From: an uncultured Collinsella sp.
GTDB lineage: Bacteria > Actinomycetota > Coriobacteriia > Coriobacteriales > Coriobacteriaceae
Direction: 5' to 3'
Assembly: GCA_902495155.1 (NCBI GenBank)
Contig: CABUWD010000064.1
Coordinates: 1-12,147, forward strand
DNA length: 12,147 nucleotides
In this document: positions 1 through 5,839 of the stretch, one piece after another
Numbering within the stretch: the stretch's first letter is position 1
Layout of the letters: every line of letters starts with the position of its first letter
Notes under the pieces: generated by a model
Databases searched by the model: none
What the model saw: the letters and a program-made list of their open reading frames with translations, nothing else
Told to the model about the DNA's origin: nothing
Made by a program: the position numbers and the translations under genes

Positions 1-2361
1 CCGCAGTTCCTGGCGCTTATGTTCCTGTTCCTCTCGGCCATGTTCGTCATCGTGACGAGCGACAACCTTGAGTGGCTGTTCTGCGGCTGGGAAATCACCA
101 CCGTGTGCTCGTTCCTTATGATTGGCTATACGCGCACGCCCGATGCCATTAAAAACGCCTTTAACCAGATCATCCTCAACATGCTGGGCGGCATCGCGTT
201 TTTGGCCGGACTCATGTACCTGCACGTTAACGGCATGCCGCTGACCATCTCGGGCATGATTGAGCTTTCCGGCGCCGGAACCGCGCAGTCCGCGCTGCTG
301 GTGATGCCGGTCATCCTGCTGTCGCTCGCCGCGCTCACCAAGGCCGCGCAGATGCCGTTCCACACTTGGCTGCTCGGTGCCATGGTTGCCCCCACGCCCA
401 CGAGCGCCCTGCTGCATTCGTCCACCATGGTCAAAGCCGGCGTGTTCCTAATGGTCAAGCTGAGCCCGCTCTATGCCATCTATCCCGTGACCGGCTTTAT
501 GGTCACGAGTGTGGGTGCCATCACGTTTTTGCTCGCTGCCCTCATGGCCATCTCGCAGAGCAACGCCAAGCGCGTGCTCGCATACTCCACCATTTCCAAC
601 CTGGGCCTCATCAGTGCCTGCTTGGGTGTCGGCGCGCCCGAGGCCGTGTGGGCCGCCATCTTCCTGATCCTGTTCCACACGGTGGCCAAATCGCTGCTGT
701 TCCTGTGCGTGGGCACCGCCGAGCATCATATCGGCAGCCGCAATATCGAGGACATGGACGGTATGTTCAGCCGCATGCCGCACCTGACGCGCCTGATGAT
801 GCTGGGCATCATGGGCATGTTTGTGGCGCCGTTTGGCATGCTCGTGTCCAAGTGGGGCGCCCTGGTGGCGTTTGCCCAGACCGGCAACGTGCTCATGATC
901 ATGGTGCTTGCCTTTGGCTCGGCCGCGACGTTTTACTTCTGGGGCAAGTGGCTTGCCAAGCTTTCGGGCGTCGATCCCACGGCTCAAAACGTTGAGGTCG
1001 ATGTCCATAAGACCGAATGGATGGCGCTCAACACCATCGCCGCGCTGCTGATTCTGTGCTGCGTGGCGTTCCCGGTTATCTCGAGCGGCCTGGTGTCGCC
1101 TTACTTGGCCATGGTGTTTGGCCGCGTGCCGTACGTTATTGGCAAGGACGCCATGTATCTGATGGTGGTTATCGTGGCTTTTATCGCCGTGGTGCTGCTG
1201 ACTTCATTCCGCGTGAGCAACAAGCCGCACGTAAACGTATATCTTTCGGGTGTGGGAACCGACAATTACCGCCATTTCCGCGGCTCGATGGGACACGAGG
1301 TGAAGGCCGAAAAGCGCAATTGGTACTCGGAGGACGCCCTTGGCGAGAAGCGTATTGGCCCCGCGGGTAGCGTCGTGTGCTGCAGCATTATCTTGTTTGC
1401 GCTGCTGTGTTGCGCGTGGATTGGGCCCGAGCGGCTTGCCATGAGCGCGCCCTCGGTGCTGCGCGGCAAGTATTTTGAAGGTTCGGGCGTCTTGGGCATT
1501 TTTATTGGTACCGTGGCGTTTGCCTTGCTGGCGCCTTTGGTTGGTGGCCTGATCGACGGCGTTGACCGCAAACTTTCGGCCCGTATGCAGGGCCGCGTGG
1601 GCCCGCGCCTGCTCCAGCCTTTCTACGACGTCGCCAAGCTGCTGCGCAAAGCCCCTGCCAGCGTAAACACCATGGACGATACCTATATGGCGTGCGCGCT
1701 CATCTTTACCGTCGTGGGCGGCGGCATCTTTGTGTCGGGCTCTAACACGCTACTGTGCGCTTTTATGGTGACGCTCGCCGCGATCTTTGTGGTGTTGGCG
1801 TCCGCCTCGACGCAAAGCCCGTTTGCCCAGGTTGGCGCCGATCGTGAGTTACTGCAGGTTATGAGTTACGAGCCCGCCGTTTTGCTGATGAGCGTGGGCC
1901 TGTACCTTGCCACCGACAGCTTCGATTCCATCGCCGTGACGGGGCAGTCGGTCCCCATCATCGTGTACAGCGCACCCATTTTCCTCGCGTTGCTCGCGGT
2001 GCTTACCATCAAGCTGCGCAAGTCGCCGTTTGACCTTTCGTATTCGCATCACGCGCATCAGGAGATCGTCCAGGGCGTCGCCACCGAGATGAGCGGCGGC
2101 ACGCTGGCCAAGATGACCCTTATGCACTGGTGCGAGACCGTGCTGTTTTTGATGTGGGTGGGCATGTTCTTTGTTTGGGACAACCCCGTGAGCTGGGTCG
2201 TAGCCCTGGTCGTGATGGCCGCGACGTATTTTGTCGAGGTCCTGATCGACAACACCTTCGCACGTAGCACCTGGCGCAGCTGCTTTAGACTCGGCTGGGG
2301 CGTGGCGCTGGTGTTTGGCCTGCTCAACCTTATGCCCATCCTCGTCGACGTGTTTATTTAG
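1..2361 (+). CDS. Fused EchA-EchB-like membrane subunit of group 4 [NiFe] hydrogenase (5' partial)
   Basis: This is the ion-translocating membrane arm of an Ech-type hydrogenase. The frame is open from base 1, and roughly the first 100-130 residues of a NuoL-type protein seem to be missing, so the Met at base 19 is internal. Numbering visible residues from base 1, residues 1 to about 400 are an antiporter-like NuoL/EchA domain, with GWE (Glu31), LTKAAQMPFHTWL (Lys114) and NAKRVLAYSTISNLG (185-201 region). A linker and a further membrane segment follow. From about residue 494 the protein is NuoH/EchB-like: RMQGRVGPRLLQPFYDVAKL at 528-547 and FDLSYSHHAHQEIVQG at 677-692, a His-rich form typical of Ech/Coo relatives. 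EchA and EchB are normally separate genes; here no stop separates them. The stop overlaps the GGAGG of the next gene. Confidence is high for the family and moderate for Ech over other group 4 types. Confidence 0.9.
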   Translation, partial: PQFLALMFLFLSAMFVIVTSDNLEWLFCGWEITTVCSFLMIGYTRTPDAIKNAFNQIILNMLGGIAFLAGLMYLHVNGMPLTISGMIELSGAGTAQSALLVMPVILLSLAALTKAAQMPFHTWLLGAMVAPTPTSALLHSSTMVKAGVFLMVKLSPLYAIYPVTGFMVTSVGAITFLLAALMAISQSNAKRVLAYSTISNLGLISACLGVGAPEAVWAAIFLILFHTVAKSLLFLCVGTAEHHIGSRNIEDMDGMFSRMPHLTRLMMLGIMGMFVAPFGMLVSKWGALVAFAQTGNVLMIMVLAFGSAATFYFWGKWLAKLSGVDPTAQNVEVDVHKTEWMALNTIAALLILCCVAFPVISSGLVSPYLAMVFGRVPYVIGKDAMYLMVVIVAFIAVVLLTSFRVSNKPHVNVYLSGVGTDNYRHFRGSMGHEVKAEKRNWYSEDALGEKRIGPAGSVVCCSIILFALLCCAWIGPERLAMSAPSVLRGKYFEGSGVLGIFIGTVAFALLAPLVGGLIDGVDRKLSARMQGRVGPRLLQPFYDVAKLLRKAPASVNTMDDTYMACALIFTVVGGGIFVSGSNTLLCAFMVTLAAIFVVLASASTQSPFAQVGADRELLQVMSYEPAVLLMSVGLYLATDSFDSIAVTGQSVPIIVYSAPIFLALLAVLTIKLRKSPFDLSYSHHAHQEIVQGVATEMSGGTLAKMTLMHWCETVLFLMWVGMFFVWDNPVSWVVALVVMAATYFVEVLIDNTFARSTWRSCFRLGWGVALVFGLLNLMPILVDVFI

Positions 2362-2373
2362 GAGGCGGCATCC

Positions 2374-2961
2374 ATGGATCATAAAATGTCGCGCTCGCCG
2401 TGGGTTATTCATTACGACGGCTCGAGTTGCAACGGATGCGATATCGAGGTGCTGGCCTCGCTCACGCCGCTGTTCGATGCGGAGCGTTTTGGCGTGGTCA
2501 ACACCGGCAACCCCAAGCATGCGGATATCTTTTTGGTGACGGGGTCGGTCAATGCCCAGAACCTGCCCGTCGTGCGCCAGATCTACAACCAGATGCTCGA
2601 GCCCAAGTGCGTGGTGGCTTGCGGTATCTGCGCGTGTTCGGGCGGCGTGTTCCGCGATGCCTATAACGTGATCGGCGGCGTGGACCGCGCGATTCCCGTA
2701 GATGTGTACGCGCCCGGGTGCGCCATTCGTCCCGAGACCGTGATCGATGCCATCGTGGAGGCGTGCGGCATCCTGGACCAGAAGGAGGCCGTGATGCGCG
2801 CCGGCGGCGACCCGCTCACCGTGGGCGGTGCCGCTACCTGGGACGGTGGCGTTGAGCTGGGCGAGGACGGGTTTGTGGCTGCGGGGGCCGGGGCTGGGGC
2901 CGCCGGTGACGCGCCTGACGGGAAGCCCGCAGCGTCCGTCGCTGCAAAGGAGGCCGAGTAA
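2374..2961 (+). CDS. Hydrogenase small subunit, NuoB/EchC-like
   Basis: This subunit passes electrons to the nickel site through a proximal [4Fe-4S] cluster. It is NuoB-like, with likely cluster ligands Cys19 and Cys22 (SSCNGCD), Cys86 (GICACSGG, aligned with GxCAxSGG of NuoB) and Cys116 (YAPGCAIRPE). Cys83 and Cys88 are additional cysteines beside the third ligand. The conserved core ends near residue 145. The remaining ~50 residues are Gly/Ala-rich and acidic (GAGAGAAGDAP region), which makes the 195-residue protein longer than the ~150 residues usual for EchC; that tail is probably disordered. GGAGG at 2361-2365, 8 bases before the ATG, supports the start. The stop overlaps the start of the next gene as TAATG, which suggests translational coupling. 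The fourth-ligand context GCAIRPE differs from the GCPPRPE common in NuoB. Confidence 0.92.
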   Translation: MDHKMSRSPWVIHYDGSSCNGCDIEVLASLTPLFDAERFGVVNTGNPKHADIFLVTGSVNAQNLPVVRQIYNQMLEPKCVVACGICACSGGVFRDAYNVIGGVDRAIPVDVYAPGCAIRPETVIDAIVEACGILDQKEAVMRAGGDPLTVGGAATWDGGVELGEDGFVAAGAGAGAAGDAPDGKPAASVAAKEAE

Positions 2962-3677
2962 TGCAAAAGGCAATCTATACCACCGTCGGGATCGATGGGC
3001 TGCTGTCACATGTGCAGGCGCTCAAGGGCGCCGGCGCGCGCTTTGTGCAAATGCACGCCGAGCGCAACGTCGACGACGGCTCGTATCGCCTGGTCTATAC
3101 GTTCATCAACGTTTGTGCTGCCCAGGAGCATATTGCGCAGGACGGCAGCTATGCGATTGAGAACCTGGTGGTTGAGGGAATTGATCAGTATCAGGAGATT
3201 CCGTCCATCAGCTCGTATTACCCCGCGGTGTTCCCGTTTGAAAATGAGGCCCACGACCTGTTTGGCCTTGCCATCACCGACATGCAGATCGACTTTAAGG
3301 GCTTTTTCTACCAGGTTTCGACTGCCGAGCCCATGAGCGTTATCACGCCCGAGGTGAAGGCCGCGCGCGAGAAGGCCATGAAGGTCCGTGCCGCCGCCGA
3401 AGCCAAGGCGCGCAAGGCCGCTGCCGAAAAGGCCGCAGCGGCTGCGGCTGCTGCAGGGGAGGGCGCTGCGAGCGCCGGCGATGCCGCGGGCGCCGCTGCT
3501 CAGCCCGTTGCGGCTGCCGGCTCCGATGCTCAGCACGATGAGGCTGCTGCGAAGGCCGCGCTCAAGGCTGCCGAGATGGAGGCAAAGCTCGCTGCCATGG
3601 ATCCCGAGAAAGCAGCCAAGGTCCGCGCGGCGCTTGCCGCCAAGGCCGCCCGCGACAAGCAGAAAAAGGAGGCGTAA
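2961..3677 (+). CDS. NuoC/EchD-like hydrogenase subunit with long Ala/Lys-rich tail
   Basis: This is the NuoC-type (30 kDa) subunit of the soluble arm, which holds the small and large subunits together. Residues 1 to about 125 are NuoC-like, with the family signature FPFENEAHDLFGLAI at 91-105. From about residue 131 to 238 the protein is a charged, Ala-rich tail (AREKAMKVRAAAEAKARKAA, an eight-Ala run, then KAALKAAEMEAKLAAMDPEKAAK). It should form long helices or a coiled coil interrupted by a Gly/Ala/Asp/Gln segment. The tail is ~45% of the protein and is absent from standard EchD or NuoC. AAAGGAGG at 2946-2953 supports the ATG, which overlaps the preceding stop by one base. The core assignment is firm; the role of the tail is unknown. 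Confidence 0.88.
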   Translation: MQKAIYTTVGIDGLLSHVQALKGAGARFVQMHAERNVDDGSYRLVYTFINVCAAQEHIAQDGSYAIENLVVEGIDQYQEIPSISSYYPAVFPFENEAHDLFGLAITDMQIDFKGFFYQVSTAEPMSVITPEVKAAREKAMKVRAAAEAKARKAAAEKAAAAAAAAGEGAASAGDAAGAAAQPVAAAGSDAQHDEAAAKAALKAAEMEAKLAAMDPEKAAKVRAALAAKAARDKQKKEA

Positions 3678-3682
3678 GGCCC

Positions 3683-4771
3683 ATGGCACATCGCTCCGTC
3701 ATTCCGTTTGGCCCGCAGCACCCGGTGCTGCCCGAGCCGCTTCATCTAGACCTGGTAATCGAGGACGACCGCGTCATCGAGGCAATTCCGCAGATCGGTT
3801 TTGTGCACCGCGGGCTCGAGAAGCTCACCGAAAAGCGTGACATGCATCAGTTTGGCTACATCGCCGAGCGCATCTGTGGCATCTGCGCCGTGGGCCACAG
3901 CTGCGGCTATGCCAGCGCCTGCGAGCGCATGCTCGGCATCGAGGTGCCTGGTCGCGTGCAGTATATCCGCACCATTCTGCACGAGCTTTCGCGCATTCAC
4001 TCGCATCTGCTGTGGCTGGGTCTGCTCGCCGACGCCTTTGGCTTCGAGGCGCTGTTCTATCGGTCATGGACCCTGCGCGAGCAGATACTCAAGATTTTTG
4101 AGAGCACTTGCGGCGGGCGCGTGATTCTGTCGATTAACGAGATCGGCGGCCTTAAGCACGATATCGAGGACTCCGAGCTGGCGGGCATTGTCCAGACGCT
4201 CGATGCCATGCGTCCTGACTACGAGGCCCTGGTGCATACGTTTTTGGACGACAACAGCTGCGGCGAGCGCCTGCATGGCGTGGGCGTGATTAGCAAGAAA
4301 GACGCGCTGGAGCTTTCGATGGTCGGTCCGTTTGGGCGCGCATCGGGCGTGGATTATGACGTGCGCATGTTTGACGACGGTGCCTATGCGGATCTGGCTG
4401 CGTTTGAGCCCATCGTTGCTACCGATGGCGATTGCTATGCCCGCTGCCAGGTGCGTTGTGCCGAGGTCACGCAGGCCATGGACATCATTAAGGAGCTTGT
4501 CGGCAAGATTCCGCACGACGGAATCGGCGGGCGCACCAAGCTCACGCCGGCCGACGGTGCGCGCGGCGAGGTTGTGATTGAGCAGCCGCGCGGCGAGGCG
4601 TATTACTATGTGCGCGGTAACGGCACCAAGAACCTGGACCGTTTTCGCGTGCGCACGCCGACGTCGCAAAACCTGGCGGGTCTGACACATGCGCTGCAGG
4701 GCGTGCTCCTTGCCAACGTGCCCATGATTATCCTGACCATCGACCCCTGCATTAGCTGCACGGAAAGGTAG
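3683..4771 (+). CDS. [NiFe] hydrogenase large subunit, NuoD/EchE-like
   Basis: This is the catalytic subunit carrying the Ni-Fe centre for reversible proton reduction to H2. Both nickel-binding pairs are intact: Cys65 and Cys68 in AERICGICAVGHSCGY, and Cys356 and Cys359 in TIDPCISCTER. The first pair separates a true hydrogenase from complex I NuoD, which has lost these cysteines. The conserved VHRGLEK lies at 41-47. At 362 residues it is close to known EchE, and it lacks the NuoC fusion seen in HycE/HyfG of formate hydrogenlyases. The protein stops at the Arg of DPCISCTER, with no C-terminal extension for a maturation endopeptidase to remove, as reported for EchE and CooH. A strong AAAAAGGAGG site at 3663-3672 fixes the start, 5 bases after the echD-like stop. 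Nickel-insertion (hyp) genes are not in the window. Confidence 0.95.
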   Translation: MAHRSVIPFGPQHPVLPEPLHLDLVIEDDRVIEAIPQIGFVHRGLEKLTEKRDMHQFGYIAERICGICAVGHSCGYASACERMLGIEVPGRVQYIRTILHELSRIHSHLLWLGLLADAFGFEALFYRSWTLREQILKIFESTCGGRVILSINEIGGLKHDIEDSELAGIVQTLDAMRPDYEALVHTFLDDNSCGERLHGVGVISKKDALELSMVGPFGRASGVDYDVRMFDDGAYADLAAFEPIVATDGDCYARCQVRCAEVTQAMDIIKELVGKIPHDGIGGRTKLTPADGARGEVVIEQPRGEAYYYVRGNGTKNLDRFRVRTPTSQNLAGLTHALQGVLLANVPMIILTIDPCISCTER

Positions 4772-4778
4772 ACACGGC

Positions 4779-5120
4779 ATGAGTTTGCTGACATTTGCCA
4801 AGACGGCCTTGGGCTCTATGGTCAAGCAGCCGGTCACGGTGTGCTATCCGCAGGAGGAACTCGCGGCACCCGAGCGCCTGCGCGGGCACATCGTCAACGA
4901 CATGGACGTGTGCATTTGCTGCGGCATGTGCGCGCGTCGCTGCCCGGCGGGCGCGCTCGCGGTCGATCGCAAGGGTGGAACGTGGTCGATTGATCCGTAT
5001 TCTTGTGTGGTGTGCGGCGAGTGCGTCGAGAGCTGCCCCAAGCACTGCCTGACTATGGACACCGCCCGCACTCCAGTTGCGGCGGATAAGACTCCCACGG
5101 TAGAAACCAAGCCGGAGTAA
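4779..5120 (+). CDS. Two-[4Fe-4S] ferredoxin-like hydrogenase subunit, NuoI/EchF-like
   Basis: This subunit carries electrons from soluble ferredoxin towards the small-subunit cluster. It has two complete CxxCxxCxxxCP motifs: Cys45/48/51/55 (CICCGMCARRCP, with Cys47 as an extra residue) and Cys76/79/82/86 (CVVCGECVESCP). The 113-residue length fits a short NuoI/EchF protein without membrane segments. The final ~20 residues are a Pro/Thr/Lys-rich tail. The start follows the large-subunit stop by 7 bases, and a GGAAAGG site at 4762-4768, inside the end of the preceding gene, supports it. It is the last gene of the cluster: a hairpin follows and the next 719 bases are non-coding. Its place after the large subunit matches the ech order, unlike hyc (HycF follows HycE but precedes HycG). 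Confidence 0.93.
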   Translation: MSLLTFAKTALGSMVKQPVTVCYPQEELAAPERLRGHIVNDMDVCICCGMCARRCPAGALAVDRKGGTWSIDPYSCVVCGECVESCPKHCLTMDTARTPVAADKTPTVETKPE

Positions 5121-5141
5121 CGCTGGAATAGAGCTGGAATA

Positions 5142-5175
5142 GGGGCCGGTGGGGCAAAAATGCCCCGCCGGCCCC
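5142..5175 (+). terminator. Hairpin after the hydrogenase operon
   Basis: The sequence GGGGCCGGTGGGGCA, a 4-base AAAA loop, and TGCCCCGCCGGCCCC form a 15-pair stem with one G-U pair, starting 22 bases after the echF-like stop. No T-tract follows, so this may be a Rho-assisted end, an mRNA 3' stabiliser or a weak intrinsic terminator. A second hairpin, CCGCGCG-TGAA-CGCGCGG at 5174-5191, shares its first two bases with the base of this stem. Confidence 0.6.
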
Positions 5176-5206
5176 GCGCGTGAACGCGCGGTTGGGCTGC
5201 CGCGAA

Positions 5207-5427
5207 CAAAACTATGCCGGATTACTACGATAAATCGCCTACCCTCAACCACACCGCGTTTGGCAAAACAAAAACCGCAGGTAGACGGCTCGCAGTTTTG
5301 CGAAAAAGTCGCGCGTGATCGGCGACCTCGTTTTTATCGTAGTAATCCGGCATAGTTTTGAAATGGCACCATATCCGTAACAGCCTTTGATCCCCTCGGG
5401 GACGGAGGAAAACGGATCATTTTGGCC
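5207..5427. repeat. Composite intergenic repeat, copy 1
   Basis: This copy starts and ends its first module with a perfect 28-base inverted repeat: arms 5207-5234 and 5333-5360, ~98 bases apart. The left arm contains TATGCCGGATTACTACG. TCGCC at 5235-5239 can also pair with GGCGA at 5321-5325, lengthening the stem. Between the arms lie ACCCTCAACCA (5241-5251) and CAAAAACCGCAGGTAGA (5269-5285), both shared with copy 2. A second module at 5387-5423 starts TTGATCCCCTCGGGG and ends GGATCATTTT; TGATCC (5388-5393) can pair with GGATCA (5414-5419), and CCCC with GGGG inside it. No transposase or clear target duplication is visible. A palindromic mobile or REP-like repeat, or a structured RNA, would fit. 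Confidence 0.8.
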
Positions 5428-5466
5428 TTGCGAGGGCTGCCACGTGGCCCGTCTGCCACGAAATGC

Positions 5467-5666
5467 GCCCATCTACTACGTTTAGGCTGCCACCCTCAAC
5501 CATGGCGAACGACGCAAAAACAAAACCGCAGGTAGAACGCCTGCGGTTTTTCATTAAACGCGGTTATGGTCAGGGGTATCGGGTCAAACGTAGTAGATGG
5601 GCCAGTTTTGAGGCGAGCACCACCAATTGATCCCCCGGGGACGGAAGAAAGCGGATCATTTTTGCC
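5467..5666. repeat. Composite intergenic repeat, copy 2
   Basis: This has the same layout as copy 1. The inverted repeat is 17 bases, GCCCATCTACTACGTTT at 5467-5483 and its exact reverse complement at 5586-5602. The arms share TACTACG with copy 1 but differ in the flanking bases, and both arms have changed together. Inside are ACCCTCAACCA (5492-5502) and CAAAACCGCAGGTAGA (5521-5536). The second module, 5627-5663, runs from TTGATCCCCCGGGG to GGATCATTTTT and matches the module of copy 1 at most positions. The AGTTTTGA and GCACCA pieces between the two modules are also conserved between copies. Confidence 0.78.
5522..5551. terminator. Terminator-like hairpin inside repeat copy 2
   Basis: AAAACCGCAGG (5522-5532), a 7-base loop and CCTGCGGTTTT (5540-5550) make a perfect 11-pair stem followed by T. 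The A-rich stretch on the left (GCAAAAACAAAACC) gives a T-tract on the opposite strand, so it could act in both directions. The equivalent stem in copy 1 is degenerate. This is a prediction from structure only. Confidence 0.5.
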
Positions 5667-5707
5667 TGATGGCTCCGAGTCGCACCCGTTTTCCTGCGAA
5701 AATGCCG

Positions 5708-5822
5708 TGTCTCAACTTTGGTGAGACATTTGTCTCACGCCCAAAACGGAATCTGGAACATGTGTCACCTGCCCAAATTGTGTCTCATTTCGTAACTTTA
5801 GGCTGATGCAAGGTCTGAGACC
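5708..5822. promoter_or_regulatory. TGTCTCA/TGAGACA operator cluster upstream of the adhesin gene
   Basis: The core is a perfect palindrome, GTGAGACATTTGTCTCAC, at 5721-5738. Further matches are TGTCTCA at 5708-5714 and 5781-5787, the near-match TGTGTCAC at 5761-5768, and the palindrome GGTCT-G-AGACC at 5812-5822. All lie within ~130 bases of the adhesin start codon. A possible -10 element, TAACTT at 5793-5798, would place the 5781-5787 site inside the promoter, but no good -35 box is seen. The binding protein is unknown. Confidence 0.45.
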
Positions 5823-5839
5823 GCGAGAAGGGAGACGCG

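Noticed and set aside
1441..2361. A separate echB-like gene starting at the Met at 1441
   Set aside because: There is no stop between the two domains and no clear ribosome binding site before 1441, so a fusion is the simpler reading; an internal start cannot be ruled out.
1849..3009. A 386-codon minus-strand frame across the echAB/echC/echD region
   Set aside because: It overlaps well-supported hydrogenase genes, its product is His/Arg/Gly-rich low-quality sequence with no family resemblance, and it crosses operon junctions.
1..5120. A respiratory complex I (nuo) operon
   Set aside because: The NuoD-like subunit keeps both nickel-binding CxxC pairs, and the NuoL and NuoH domains are fused and directly followed by the hydrogenase subunits, which indicates a group 4 hydrogenase.
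1..5120. A formate hydrogenlyase (hyc/hyf) operon
   Set aside because: NuoC-like and NuoD-like subunits are separate rather than fused, the order matches ech, and no formate dehydrogenase is visible. Genes upstream of the window could still change the electron donor.
5214..5318. A 34-codon plus frame (MPDYYDK...) inside repeat copy 1
   Set aside because: It begins in the inverted-repeat arm, lacks a convincing ribosome binding site and is not preserved in copy 2, so it is a by-product of the repeat.
5463..5630. A 55-codon plus frame inside repeat copy 2
   Set aside because: It runs through both inverted-repeat arms and the terminator-like hairpin, has no good ribosome binding site, and copy 1 does not encode a similar peptide.
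5207..5666. A CRISPR array
   Set aside because: There are only two long, unequal copies with internal inverted repeats, no short regular repeat-spacer pattern and no cas genes.
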